Source: Acidobacteriota bacterium (lineage in GTDB: Bacteria; Acidobacteriota; Terriglobia; Bryobacterales; Bryobacteraceae). From it: 64,000 nucleotides of DNA. Location of the stretch: positions 15,051 through 79,050 of the forward strand of contig JAPKZA010000245.1 of NCBI GenBank assembly GCA_026394015.1, given 5' to 3'. This document shows positions 27,102-35,846 of the stretch, in pieces. Every line of letters starts with the position of its first letter. Position 1 is the stretch's first letter. Below the pieces are notes generated by a model that saw only the letters and a program-made list of their open reading frames with translations, was not told the origin of the DNA and did not search any database. The position numbers were made by a program, and so were the translations under genes.

Positions 27102-28133
27102 ATGAGACCTCTAATTGCCCTTCTCCCGGTTCTGCTGGCTGCTCAGGAACCCGGCTTCGTCGTGCAAACGCGTCTCGTCTTCGTCCCGACGACCGTCCAA
27201 AGTGCGCGAGGTCGGCCCGTAGACGGCCTGACGGAGGCGAACTTCAAGATCCTCGACAACGGCGTTCCCCAGCCCTTCTCCATGGATACATTCGGCACAG
27301 GTGTGGCGAGAGTAGCCCTGGTCGTCGCCGTCCAGACGTCGGGCATCTCCGCCTCGGCTCTCGTCAAAGTTCGGCAGATTGGCGCGATGATCCAACCTGT
27401 CGTCACCGGAGAGCGTGGCTGCGCCGGCCTGATCTCCTTCTCCGATTCCGTTGTCGTGCGCCAACCCTGCACGAAGGATCCAGACGCCCTTTCGAGGGCA
27501 TGCGCGGCACTCGCGTCTCGTTCACCGAAGGAGGGTCACCTGCTCGACGGCGCGGCCGAGGCGATCAAACTCCTGGAAGCGCAGCCCAACGCCCGCCGCG
27601 TCCTGCTGCTCATTTCAGAAACCCGCGACCGCGGCAGCGAAGCCACGCTCCCCGACGTCATCCGCCAAGCCCAAGCCGCCGGCGTCACCGTCTATTCGGC
27701 CACCTACTCCGCCTTTCGCACCGGCTTCTTCGCCAAGCCCGAGGACGTGCAGCAACCTCGCCAAACCCGGCCGCTGCCGATCCCCAGCGGCAAGCCCAAT
27801 TGGGACCCGGTCGCGCAATCCATCCCCGCCAACACCTCGGCCCAATCGACCGACATCCTCGGCGGAATCGGCGAGTTGAAACGTCTTTCGATGGATAAGA
27901 CCACCGAGAAGCTGGCCCAAGCCACGGGCGGGGCCGAATACCCGTTTACCAAGCTGGCCGGCCTCGAAAAGGCCATTCAAAACCTCGGCGAAGAAATCCA
28001 CTCGCAGTACGTGATAAGCTTCATCCCGAAGGAGCCGCAACCCGGCTACCATACCCTGACCGTTCAGGTGCAACCCGGAACCAACCTTCGCATTCGCACC
28101 CGTCCTGGATACTGGGCTAACGCTACTCCCTAG
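27102..28133 (+). CDS. VWFA-related secreted protein (TIGR03436-like)
   Basis: A 343-residue exported protein starting at ATG 27102 with GAAAGGG upstream. Signal peptide MRPLIALLPVLLAAQ, then the acidobacterial VWFA-related pattern: FVPTTVQSARGRPVDGLTEANFKILDNG, a von Willebrand A fold (VALVVAVQTSGISAS in place of a classical D-x-S-x-S MIDAS) and the end motif QYVISFIPKEPQPGYHTLTV. The first MIDAS acid is missing, so metal binding may be lost. These proteins are numerous in Solibacter-type genomes; the role is unknown, possibly adhesion or extracellular assembly. Confidence 0.82.
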   Translation: MRPLIALLPVLLAAQEPGFVVQTRLVFVPTTVQSARGRPVDGLTEANFKILDNGVPQPFSMDTFGTGVARVALVVAVQTSGISASALVKVRQIGAMIQPVVTGERGCAGLISFSDSVVVRQPCTKDPDALSRACAALASRSPKEGHLLDGAAEAIKLLEAQPNARRVLLLISETRDRGSEATLPDVIRQAQAAGVTVYSATYSAFRTGFFAKPEDVQQPRQTRPLPIPSGKPNWDPVAQSIPANTSAQSTDILGGIGELKRLSMDKTTEKLAQATGGAEYPFTKLAGLEKAIQNLGEEIHSQYVISFIPKEPQPGYHTLTVQVQPGTNLRIRTRPGYWANATP

Positions 28134-28141
28134 GGGCTTCC

Positions 28142-28693
28142 ATGGCCGACATTGACGCCGCGATCACCACCCAGCTCGCGAATATTCAGAAAAAAACCGG
28201 CCAGTCACTGGCCGAGCTTGGCAAACGTCTAACCGCCACCGGCCTCGCCAAGCATACCGAATTGGTGGCCTTTGCCAAGAAAGAACTCGGCCTCGGCCAC
28301 GGCGACGCGAACATGCTCGTTCTGCATCTGCGCAAAGCGGAGGTTCCCCAACCCGACGATCCCCTCGACGCGATCTACGCAGGGCCCAAGGCTGCGCTCC
28401 GTCCGATCCACGAAAAGTTCCTCGCCGCCCTCGCGCCGTTTGGCCCGTTCGAGATTGCGCCAAAGAAAGCCAACGTCAGCCTGCGTAGAAAAAAGCAGTT
28501 CGCGCTGATCGGCCCGGCGACCAACTCGCGAGTCGAAATCGGCTTCAACATGCCGGCGTTGGAGGCCGGCCCCCGACTCGAAGCCGTGCCCCCCGGCGGC
28601 ATGTGCCCCTATCGGGTCAAAGTCACCGCCGCCGAACAAATCGACAAAGAATTATTGGATTGGGCCCGTAGAGCATACGATTCGGCCGGCTGA
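28142..28693 (+). CDS. DUF4287/DUF5655 protein
   Basis: A 183-residue soluble protein in two parts. Residues 1-70 are a helical DUF4287-type domain (IQKKTGQSLAELGKRL, HTELVAFAKKELGLGHGDAN). Residues about 80-180 form a DUF5655-like domain (FLAALAPFGPFEIAPKKANVSLRRKKQFALIGPA) that resembles a nucleic-acid or ligand-binding fold. The function is not established. It lies 8 bases after the VWFA gene. Confidence 0.8.
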   Translation: MADIDAAITTQLANIQKKTGQSLAELGKRLTATGLAKHTELVAFAKKELGLGHGDANMLVLHLRKAEVPQPDDPLDAIYAGPKAALRPIHEKFLAALAPFGPFEIAPKKANVSLRRKKQFALIGPATNSRVEIGFNMPALEAGPRLEAVPPGGMCPYRVKVTAAEQIDKELLDWARRAYDSAG

Positions 28694-28708
28694 TTGCGCG
28701 TATTGCTC

Positions 28709-29149
28709 ATGACCAAAGGAATCGCAACCGTTCTTCTCGCCGCCGCCACGTTGTTGGGGGCCGAAGGATCCTGGACCGACGTCGTCGCGCTCCGCCCGAG
28801 CACGAGGATCCAACTCATTAAGAGGGACAAAAAAAGCATGCAAGGCGAACTCGTCCGCGCTGACGCCGAGCGGGTCACGCTGACCGTCGGCGGTCAGGCC
28901 ACCACCGTTGCCAAGGCGGATGTCGTTCGGATCAGCCGTTCGGCCGGACGAACCCGCAACGCGCTGATCGGCGCGGCCATCGGTGTCGGGGCTGCCGCCG
29001 TAGTGGGCGGTATTCTGCAGACCCGCCTCAACAACGAAACCGGCAACGGCGACCAAGCTTTGGCCGCATCGCTCGCTGTCGGCGGAGGGCTCGGCGCCGC
29101 CATCGGCGCCTCACAAATCCATTTCCAAACCATTTACCGCGCTCCGTAA
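28709..29149 (+). CDS. Small exported protein with glycine-zipper-like region
   Basis: A 146-residue protein. It has signal peptide MTKGIATVLLAAATLLGAEG, a small Sm/SH3-like beta segment (VALRPSTRIQLIKRDKKSMQGELVRADAERVTL) and a C-terminal Gly/Ala-rich hydrophobic region (LIGAAIGVGAAAVVGGIL and SLAVGGGLGAAIGA) like a glycine zipper. Similar domain pairs occur in acidobacterial small secreted proteins of unknown role. It sits directly before the 16-residue repeat protein, separated by 6 bases, so they are probably made together. Confidence 0.65.
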   Translation: MTKGIATVLLAAATLLGAEGSWTDVVALRPSTRIQLIKRDKKSMQGELVRADAERVTLTVGGQATTVAKADVVRISRSAGRTRNALIGAAIGVGAAAVVGGILQTRLNNETGNGDQALAASLAVGGGLGAAIGASQIHFQTIYRAP

Positions 29150-29155
29150 ACGACC

Positions 29156-29545
29156 ATGATCAAACTTGTATCCCTCTCTCTCGCGCTCGCGATCACCCTG
29201 TTAGCCGGTGACATTCGCAAGGGCGGCTCCCTGATCGGCCGCATCGAATCCGGCGGCGACGTCCGCCTCCATGGGTCTCTGGTTGGCAAAATTGAGTCCG
29301 ATGGCAGCATTCGCGTCAAGGGCTCTCTCGTCGGCAAAATCGAATCCGACGGCGATATTCGGAAAAACGGCAGCTTGGTCGGCAAGGTGGAAAAGGACGG
29401 CGATGTTCGCGTCCACGGCAGTCTGGTCGGCAAGGTGGAACGAGATGGTGACGTGCGCAAGAACGGCAGCATTATCGGTCGCGTGGAAGGGGTGCCCGCC
29501 GCCCACGCGGCCATCATCTTTTTCTGGGACTTCTTTACGCTCTAG
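29156..29545 (+). CDS. Secreted 16-residue repeat protein (possible five-fold beta-flower)
   Basis: A 129-residue exported protein: signal peptide (residues 1-17), then five near-identical 16-residue repeats (24-103) with consensus GSLVGKIESDGDIRKN, flanked by partial units (GDIRKG before, GSIIGRVEG after), and a hydrophobic end AIIFFWDFFTL. The G-x-x-x-G-x-[IV]-[ED]-x-x-G-x-[IV]-R pattern predicts one beta-hairpin per repeat closing into a ring. From memory, Bacteroidetes five-fold beta-flower proteins have this pattern, but this is unverified. No ribosome binding site is seen; translation is probably coupled to the preceding gene. It converges with the cyclase gene (4-base overlap). Confidence 0.72.
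   Translation: MIKLVSLSLALAITLLAGDIRKGGSLIGRIESGGDVRLHGSLVGKIESDGSIRVKGSLVGKIESDGDIRKNGSLVGKVEKDGDVRVHGSLVGKVERDGDVRKNGSIIGRVEGVPAAHAAIIFFWDFFTL
29225..29464 (+). repeat. Five tandem 48-bp coding repeats
   Basis: Five 48-base units, in frame with the secreted repeat protein, each coding for 16 residues. Synonymous differences between units indicate that they are old or that protein-level selection keeps them alike. Confidence 0.8.
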
Positions 29546-30171
29546 CGAAGCAGCGCCCGGCAGGGGGCCCCGTCGGCCCCCACCAACTTCAACGGCACGC
29601 AGTTCAGCTCATACTCGCCCGGCGCGACGCTCGACAGATCCAGCCCCTCAATCACCCACACTCCGGCCCCGAGCAAGGCCACGTGGGTCTCCGTCCCGTC
29701 TTTGAAAAATCCGCCGACTGACAAATAGTCCACGCCCACCGCGCGAACTCCCTTCTCCACCATCAACTTCGCCGCATCTTCCGCCACGTAGACGAACGGC
29801 TCGAAAAACACGGGCTCGGCCAACCGACGTTGCCGCGAGTTCTCCGTCTTGAACAGAACCCGCTCCCCTGCCTGCAGGTCATGCGGGGCCAACTCGGCCG
29901 CCGTCACCGACGTCGGGTCCATAATCTCGATCACGCGGCACCGCCCAATCGTCGACTCCGGCGGCCACGCTTCCATCGTGACGCCATCTGCGATAAAGTG
30001 CCCAGGGGCATCCATGTGAGTCCCGGTATGGACGCTCATATTCAGCCGCGTTACGTTGCATTCCGCCCCATCCGCCATGCTCATCACCCGCTTCATGTCC
30101 ACTCGGGCATCGCCCGGCCAGTTCACCATGCCGTCGAAGCTGGGGATCGAGATATCGCGCCACGTTTTCAT
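29542..30171 (-). CDS. Cyclase-family hydrolase (kynurenine formamidase-like)
   Basis: A 209-residue metal-dependent hydrolase of the cyclase family. The signature H-x-G-T-H-x-D-x-P-x-H-F is complete (H48, H52, D54 and H58 in MSVHTGTHMDAPGHF), and the N-terminus has the family form ISIPSFDGMVNWPGD. Substrates in the family include N-formylkynurenine and other amides or esters. ATG 30171 lies next to GAGGAGG; ATG 30180 is an alternative. Either way the 5' end overlaps the divergent DUF1080/NHL gene by at least 44 bases. Confidence 0.85.
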   Translation of the reverse strand: MKTWRDISIPSFDGMVNWPGDARVDMKRVMSMADGAECNVTRLNMSVHTGTHMDAPGHFIADGVTMEAWPPESTIGRCRVIEIMDPTSVTAAELAPHDLQAGERVLFKTENSRQRRLAEPVFFEPFVYVAEDAAKLMVEKGVRAVGVDYLSVGGFFKDGTETHVALLGAGVWVIEGLDLSSVAPGEYELNCVPLKLVGADGAPCRALLR

Positions 30172-31642
30172 CCTCCTCATTCTGCCACTTCTGGCTTCGG
30201 CCCAAGACATCGCCGGGTGGCAGTCATCGAACGGCTTCGAACATTTCCGCCCTCTCGCCGACAAAAGCTGGACGCTAGCCGGCGGCACGTTTACCACCGT
30301 CCGCGATCCCCGCATTCTCCAGGACCTCGTCACCAAGGAGGCCTACGACAACTTCGAACTCGCCCTCGATTGGCGCATCGAACCCGGCGGCAACAGCGGC
30401 GTCAAATACCGAATTAAAAACGAAGTATTCCTTCTTCACGAACAGCCCGGCTATTTGAACGGTCGGCGGGTGGCCCCCGGAACCTTGGGCCCTACCCAAC
30501 GCGGCCAATTTTATAACGCGGCACTGGAGTTCCAATTCCTCGACGATCAGCGCCACCCGGATGGCCGCCTCGGTGCTACTCGCCATACCGGCGCCATCTA
30601 CAACCTAAAGGCACCCACCACCGGCTCCGCCCACCCACCCGGCGAATGGAACACCCTCCGCCTGATCGTGAACGCCGGCCGAATCGAACACTGGATCAAC
30701 GACAAGTTGGTCCTTTCCGCTGCCCTCACCGACCCGGCCTTAAACCCCCGCCTCGGTCCACCCAGCCCCATCACCCTCCAGAACCACGCCGACTCCATCG
30801 CCCAGTTCCGTAACGTTAAGATCCGCCGTCTCCTGCCCCTCACCCAAACCCACCTCCCCGTCCAAGCCGAACTCGGCTTCCCTTCCTCGGTCGCCGCCGC
30901 CCCCAACGGCGAAATCTACCTCCTCCAACGCGGCCTCACCGCGGACCCCATCGTCGTCATCAACCGCCAAGGCAAAGTCCTCCGCCAATGGGGCAAAGGC
31001 CTCTTCGAAATCCCCCATTCGATCCGCCTCTCCCCCGACGGCCACGTCTGGACCGTCGATGCCGCCAGCAGCCGCATTCTCAAATTCACGCCGCAAGGTA
31101 AGCTCCTGCTCAGCATCAACGTCGGCGAGCAACCCAAAACCAAATCGACCTTCAACGGCACCGCCGACATCGCCTTCGCCGCCAACGGCCACCTGTTCAT
31201 CGCCGACGGCTACGGCAACGCCCGCATCCTCGAATACTCCGCCGACGGCCAACGGCTGAACCAATGGGGCACCCCCGGCACCGCCCCGGGTCAATTCAAT
31301 CTCCCCCACGGCATCGCCATCGACTCGGACGGCATCGTCTACGTCGCCGACCGCGAAAACGGCCGCATCCAGCGCTTCACCCAAACCGGCAAATTCCTGA
31401 ACGAATTCAATGGCCACGGCAAAACATTCTCGCTGACCATCGCCGACGGAGCCCTGTGGATCGGCTCCCAGCCCCTCGACCAGCCCAACGGCACCCCCGG
31501 CTGGCTTAAGAAACTCGACCACAAAACCGGGGCCACCCTCGGCGTCGTCGACTCTCCCGGCCACCATTCCGTCGACGTCACCGCGGACGGCGAAATCTTC
31601 ACCGCCGTCCGCCCCGACCGCCTCCTCTGGTTTAAACGCTAA
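30128..31642 (+). CDS. Secreted DUF1080 (GH-like) plus NHL-propeller protein
   Basis: About 504 residues. The signal peptide has its hydrophobic core at HVFILLILPLLASAQ; the only nearby in-frame start is ATG 30128, and a longer frame begins at 30056. Residues about 30-240 form a DUF1080 (3-keto-disaccharide hydrolase-like) jelly roll (FELALDWRIEPGGNSGVKYR, GEWNTLRLIVNAGRIEHWIN). Residues 250-500 form an NHL six-blade propeller (GIAIDSDGIVYVADRENGRIQRF). DUF1080 proteins are abundant in Acidobacteria and Planctomycetes and are linked to polysaccharide breakdown. The 3' end overlaps the convergent stress-protein gene by 11 bases. Confidence 0.85.
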   Translation: MPSKLGIEISRHVFILLILPLLASAQDIAGWQSSNGFEHFRPLADKSWTLAGGTFTTVRDPRILQDLVTKEAYDNFELALDWRIEPGGNSGVKYRIKNEVFLLHEQPGYLNGRRVAPGTLGPTQRGQFYNAALEFQFLDDQRHPDGRLGATRHTGAIYNLKAPTTGSAHPPGEWNTLRLIVNAGRIEHWINDKLVLSAALTDPALNPRLGPPSPITLQNHADSIAQFRNVKIRRLLPLTQTHLPVQAELGFPSSVAAAPNGEIYLLQRGLTADPIVVINRQGKVLRQWGKGLFEIPHSIRLSPDGHVWTVDAASSRILKFTPQGKLLLSINVGEQPKTKSTFNGTADIAFAANGHLFIADGYGNARILEYSADGQRLNQWGTPGTAPGQFNLPHGIAIDSDGIVYVADRENGRIQRFTQTGKFLNEFNGHGKTFSLTIADGALWIGSQPLDQPNGTPGWLKKLDHKTGATLGVVDSPGHHSVDVTADGEIFTAVRPDRLLWFKR

Positions 31643-32492
31643 GCACCGGGCACGGCGACTCGCGCACAATCGCGTACGCATGCGTCGTCAATCGGCCCAG
31701 AATCGAGTCGTCCGTATGGCGCCCGATCACCACCAGATCAGCGCCCCACTCCGCCGCCACCCGATGCACGAGCTTCGCCGGCGAACCCGGCTCCATCACC
31801 GTCTCGGCCTTCAGCCCCGCGGCCTCCATCGCCTCCTTCAGCGTCACCTCCACGGCTGCCTTCAGCGCGAACTCCCACGAAGGATCAAACGAAAGCTCCA
31901 CCCCGTCGCCCACCACGGGCAACGCATGGACCACCACCACCTCGGCCGCGCCCATCTCCTTCGCCGCGGCCAAAACGTCGGCCGTCCGCGGTCCTAAATC
32001 CACGCCTACGACGATCTTCCGAAACGCCTCCCGCCCCGGACCCGGCTCCTTCGCATGCGCCGCCGTCAACACCGGCACCGGCGCATCGTGCAGCACCTTC
32101 GCCGCCACCGAACCGAGAATGAACCGACGGAACGCGCCGAAACCATGCGTCGCCATCATCACGAGATCGGCCTCCAACGCGGTCGCCAGTCTCACGCTCT
32201 CCGACGCCGGTTCCCCTTCAACTAGCAAGGCCCGAAACGCGCAGCTCCCCAAGTGCTCTTCGCAAAACGCCTGCAACTGCCGTTCTAATACCGGCTTCTG
32301 CGCTTCATACCAATCCAGCACCACCGCCCCTGGAACATCCATCCCTTCGGTCATCATTGCGAAGGGCCGCACCGCATGGACGGCCACGATTTCGGCCTTG
32401 CTCGCCTCGGCAAGCATCCGGGCCCGATGAGCCATCACAACCGACTGGGGTGCAAAGTCAACCGCAAGTAGAATTTTCGTTAGTTTCTTCAT
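31632..32492 (-). CDS. Tandem universal stress protein
   Basis: A 286-residue cytosolic protein of two Usp domains (about 1-140 and 145-286). Domain 1 begins KILLAVDFAPQS and holds MMATHGFGAFRRFILGSVAAKVL; domain 2 begins KIVVGVDLG and ends with VIGRHTDDSILGRL and SPCPVLSV. The ATP-loop motif G-x2-G-x9-G-S is partly kept in domain 1 and degraded in domain 2 (a GRHTDDSILG form), so only one site may bind nucleotide. The ATG at 32492 replaces a longer frame. A TATTCT hexamer lies 9 bases before it. Confidence 0.87.
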   Translation of the reverse strand: MKKLTKILLAVDFAPQSVVMAHRARMLAEASKAEIVAVHAVRPFAMMTEGMDVPGAVVLDWYEAQKPVLERQLQAFCEEHLGSCAFRALLVEGEPASESVRLATALEADLVMMATHGFGAFRRFILGSVAAKVLHDAPVPVLTAAHAKEPGPGREAFRKIVVGVDLGPRTADVLAAAKEMGAAEVVVVHALPVVGDGVELSFDPSWEFALKAAVEVTLKEAMEAAGLKAETVMEPGSPAKLVHRVAAEWGADLVVIGRHTDDSILGRLTTHAYAIVRESPCPVLSV

Positions 32493-32551
32493 GGCAACCA
32501 CAGAATACACCCAGCGCGGATAAATGTATACCTTTATGTCCTAATTTACTT

Positions 32552-34015
32552 CTACGCGTCCCGGGGCCGCACGTAAAAGTCGATCGCCTCTTCCGATGGC
32601 AAGCCCTTCGGCTCTTTACTCGCCTCCGGATGCGTCGTCCGATAGCGCTCCAAAACCAACTTCTGCATCTTTTTCACTACCTCTGGATGCTTCCCCGCAA
32701 CGTCGGTGAACTCACCCGGATCCCGCTTCCGGTCGTACAGTTTCACATACCGGCCCGGCGTCGGCTTGTCCGTCTCGTACCCGTCCGTCCGCTTCCGCTG
32801 CCCCGAGCAATGGATGAACTTCCACTCTCCGCTGCTCACAAAAACCTCCTCGTTTTCCAGATATTGACTGAAAACGTGCGTCCGCCCCGGCGCCTTCTTA
32901 CCTTCCAGAAACGGCCGCAGACTCTGCCCGTGCTGCCCCGGCAGCGCTCCAATTCCCATCATGTCGGTGATTGTCGCAGTCACATCGACATGCTCGGTCA
33001 TCACCTCCACCACCGCCCCCTTCCGCACCCGTCCCGGGTAACGAATGATCAACGGCACCCGCAGCGCTGGCTCATAGCCACAATGCTTCTCGAACCGCCC
33101 GTGTTGCCCTACGCAATAACCATGGTCGGCTAGGTAAACCACAAACGTGTCCTGCTCCAAATTCAACCGCCGCAGAGCGTCAAGCACGTCGCCAATATTC
33201 CGGTCGAGCATCGCCACCGACGTGTAGTAGGCCGCCTGAATCCCCTGCTTTTCCTCGACGCTCAAATCCCGGAAGATCAGCGGAATCTGCCCCGCGTCCT
33301 CCGGCCCCACCTTCGGAGCGGTAAACGTCGCCGCCGGAAACTGCGCCGCCATGTCGACGGGAAAATCGTAGGGCGAATGCGGCTCCGGAAAGCTCACCCA
33401 AAGCGCGAACGGGTCGTCTTTGTGTTTCTCGAGCCAACTCACCGCCTGCCGCGCCGTGAACGTCCCGCGCATCTCTTCGTAATAGCGCGGAAACGGTAGT
33501 TTCTCGGCGTTCAGCCAGATCCGCGCCGGATCGCGAAACGGCTTCCACGCGGGCTTCGTCTTCCCTTCCACCTTCCGCTGCACCGGGCTGCCGTTCCACG
33601 CCTTGTTGATGTCGGGCTCGGTCATCATCGTGTCGAACCCGTAAAGGCCCGGCGCCGACGGCCGATTCAAATGCATCTTGCCAAACACCGCCGTCTGATA
33701 ACCGGCCTGCTTAAACTGCCTGGCCAGGTTCGGCTTCTCCGGGTCGAGCGACGTCTTCAACACCGTCACCCCCACCGCCGACGGCATCAAACCCGTCAGC
33801 AAACTCTGCCGCGAAGGCGTACAGACCGGCTGGTTGCAGTAGTGCTTCGCAAACCGTACCCCCTCGCTCGCCAGCCGGTCGATGTTCGGCGTGCTCGCCT
33901 GCCGATTCCCATCACAGCCCATCACATAGGCAGCATGATCATCGGCAATCAAGAACAGAAAGTTCGGCTTCTTCGGCGCAGCCAATCCAGCCAGCAGAGT
34001 TCGACGGGTAATCAT
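32552..34015 (-). CDS. Sulfatase (type I, formylglycine)
   Basis: A 487-residue arylsulfatase-family protein. The maturation signature is C65-T-P-S-R, where Cys65 would become formylglycine; metal-binding motifs include FLFLIADDH near the N-terminus and YLADHGYCVGQHGRFEKH later. The leader MITRRTLLAGLAAPKKPN is Tat-like but short. It should remove sulfate from a carbohydrate or other sulfate ester in the periplasm. It starts 5 bases after the stop of the SSS symporter, forming a likely two-gene unit for uptake and desulfation. Confidence 0.9.
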   Translation of the reverse strand: MITRRTLLAGLAAPKKPNFLFLIADDHAAYVMGCDGNRQASTPNIDRLASEGVRFAKHYCNQPVCTPSRQSLLTGLMPSAVGVTVLKTSLDPEKPNLARQFKQAGYQTAVFGKMHLNRPSAPGLYGFDTMMTEPDINKAWNGSPVQRKVEGKTKPAWKPFRDPARIWLNAEKLPFPRYYEEMRGTFTARQAVSWLEKHKDDPFALWVSFPEPHSPYDFPVDMAAQFPAATFTAPKVGPEDAGQIPLIFRDLSVEEKQGIQAAYYTSVAMLDRNIGDVLDALRRLNLEQDTFVVYLADHGYCVGQHGRFEKHCGYEPALRVPLIIRYPGRVRKGAVVEVMTEHVDVTATITDMMGIGALPGQHGQSLRPFLEGKKAPGRTHVFSQYLENEEVFVSSGEWKFIHCSGQRKRTDGYETDKPTPGRYVKLYDRKRDPGEFTDVAGKHPEVVKKMQKLVLERYRTTHPEASKEPKGLPSEEAIDFYVRPRDA

Positions 34016-34020
34016 CCGCC

Positions 34021-35802
34021 TCAGTCTACAATGCTTGACCATCCTCTGCGCGACAGGTCCCAATAGATAACGAACCCAGCCACCGCCGCCACTGCCAACA
34101 TGCCGATCCCCAGAGCCGTTTCTTGAAAGATAATCTTTCCGATCCCGAACAACGAGCCATAGATCAACACGCATCCGCTCACCCAGCACAACAGGTTGTT
34201 CAGCCCGTCCCCGGCCGGCTTCACGTCCGGGGCCAGCTTCGCGATCGGTCCCCAACCGTTCCTCGATGGCCGCGTCCGTCGGTAAAACGCCACGAGCGTT
34301 TCGTTGCTCTCCGGCGCCGTCAGGAACGTCGCCCCTAACCAAGCCGCCGTCGTCACGCCCACGGTGATCATCATCAAGTAAGCAAACTGCCGCGGATCAT
34401 CCGAATCCAAACCCGCCATCGTCTGCAACCCCACGGAGACCACAAACGCCGTCCCCATCGCGACCACTTCGCTCCACGCGTTGATCCGCCACCAGTACCA
34501 CCGCAGCAGCAACACGCCGCCGGTGCCAGCTCCGGTCACAATCAGCAGCTTCCAAGCGCCGGAGATCGATTCCATATAGAACGTCACCACGGCCGAAACC
34601 AGCGTGATCAAAACGGTGACGACTTGCGATACCCGGACCAGTTGGAAGTCGCTCGCCTCCGGCTTCAGGAACCGCCGATAGAAATCGTTGACGATGTAGC
34701 TGGCGCCCCAGTTCAATTGCGTCGCGATCGTCGACATGTAAGCCGCCGCGAAACCGGCCACCATCAACCCACGCAGCGAAGGCGGCAAATGGTCGATCAT
34801 CACTTTGATGTACCCCGTCTCCGGATCCGCCAAATTCGGGTAGAGGATGATGGAGGCGAGCCCGACCAGAATCCACGGCCACGGCCGCAGCGCGTAATGG
34901 GCGATGTTGAACCAGAGCGTCGCCAACAGCGAATGCCGTTCGTCTTTAGCGCAGAACATCCGCTGCGCCACGTAGCCACCGCCACCCGGCTCCGCCCCCG
35001 GATACCACACCGCCCACCAGTTCAGCGAAATGTAGACGAGAAACGTGATCATCGGCATCCACGGCGAATCCAGGTCCGGCACGAAGCTCAGCACCCCGCC
35101 CTTCCCCCCCGGCGCGATCCCCTTTGCGCGATCGATCTCGTGCAACTTGGCCAACATCTGGTCCATTCCACCGACGGCCTCCACGGCGCAGTAAGCCAAA
35201 ATGATCACCATCGCCATCTTGATAAAGAACTGCACAACGTCCGTCACCAGCACGCCCCACAGCCCGCTCATCGTGGAGATCAAGGAAGTCACCGCGATCA
35301 GCCCAATCACCACCACCAGCGCCGTCGCCTTATCCACCCCCAGGATCAGCATCAGAATCTTCACCATCGCCAGATTCACCCACCCCAACACGATGCAGTT
35401 GATCGGCAACCCGAAATACAACGCCCGAAAGCCCCGCAAAAACGCCGCCGGTTTGCCCGCGTAGCGGATCTCGCTAAATTCGATATCCGTCGTCACCCCG
35501 CTGCGACGCCATAGCCGCGCGTAGAAAAACACGGTCAGCATACCGCTGGCCACAAAGTTCCACCACAGCCAGTTCCCCGCCACTCCGTACCGCGCCACCA
35601 TGCCCGTTACCGCCAGCGGCGTATCGGCCGCAAACGTGGTCGCCACCATGGACGTCCCCGCCAACCACCACGGCACGTTTCGACCCGACAGGAAAAACTC
35701 ATCCATGCTCTTCCCCGCCCTCGCCTTGTAATAAAAGCCAATGCCAATGTTCAAGGCAAAGTAAATGGCGACGATAAGCCAATCGAGGAGAGTCAGTTGC
35801 AT
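34021..35802 (-). CDS. Sodium:solute symporter (SSS family)
   Basis: A 593-residue inner-membrane transporter with about 13-14 helices. Family markers are FFLSGRNVPWWLAGTSMVATTFAADTPLAV near the N-terminus (Na+ site helix) and VAGFAAAYMSTIATQLNWGASY in helix 8. The substrate is probably a sugar or carboxylate. Coupling to the sulfatase suggests uptake of a desulfated product. A consensus TATAAT (35815-35810) ends 7 bases before the ATG with no Shine-Dalgarno, so the message may be leaderless. Confidence 0.9.
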   Translation of the reverse strand: MQLTLLDWLIVAIYFALNIGIGFYYKARAGKSMDEFFLSGRNVPWWLAGTSMVATTFAADTPLAVTGMVARYGVAGNWLWWNFVASGMLTVFFYARLWRRSGVTTDIEFSEIRYAGKPAAFLRGFRALYFGLPINCIVLGWVNLAMVKILMLILGVDKATALVVVIGLIAVTSLISTMSGLWGVLVTDVVQFFIKMAMVIILAYCAVEAVGGMDQMLAKLHEIDRAKGIAPGGKGGVLSFVPDLDSPWMPMITFLVYISLNWWAVWYPGAEPGGGGYVAQRMFCAKDERHSLLATLWFNIAHYALRPWPWILVGLASIILYPNLADPETGYIKVMIDHLPPSLRGLMVAGFAAAYMSTIATQLNWGASYIVNDFYRRFLKPEASDFQLVRVSQVVTVLITLVSAVVTFYMESISGAWKLLIVTGAGTGGVLLLRWYWWRINAWSEVVAMGTAFVVSVGLQTMAGLDSDDPRQFAYLMMITVGVTTAAWLGATFLTAPESNETLVAFYRRTRPSRNGWGPIAKLAPDVKPAGDGLNNLLCWVSGCVLIYGSLFGIGKIIFQETALGIGMLAVAAVAGFVIYWDLSRRGWSSIVD

Positions 35803-35809
35803 CCGAACA

Positions 35810-35840
35810 ATTATACGCGTACCCAGAACTGCGCTAAACT
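35810..35840. promoter_or_regulatory. Divergent promoter, symporter versus secreted propeller gene
   Basis: Minus strand: perfect TATAAT at 35815-35810 with TTTAGC 17 bases further upstream as a weak -35. Plus strand: TAAACT at 35835-35840, 6 bases before ATG 35847. The minus -35 overlaps the plus -10, so the two promoters should compete. Confidence 0.5.
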
Positions 35841-35846
35841 AGGCAA

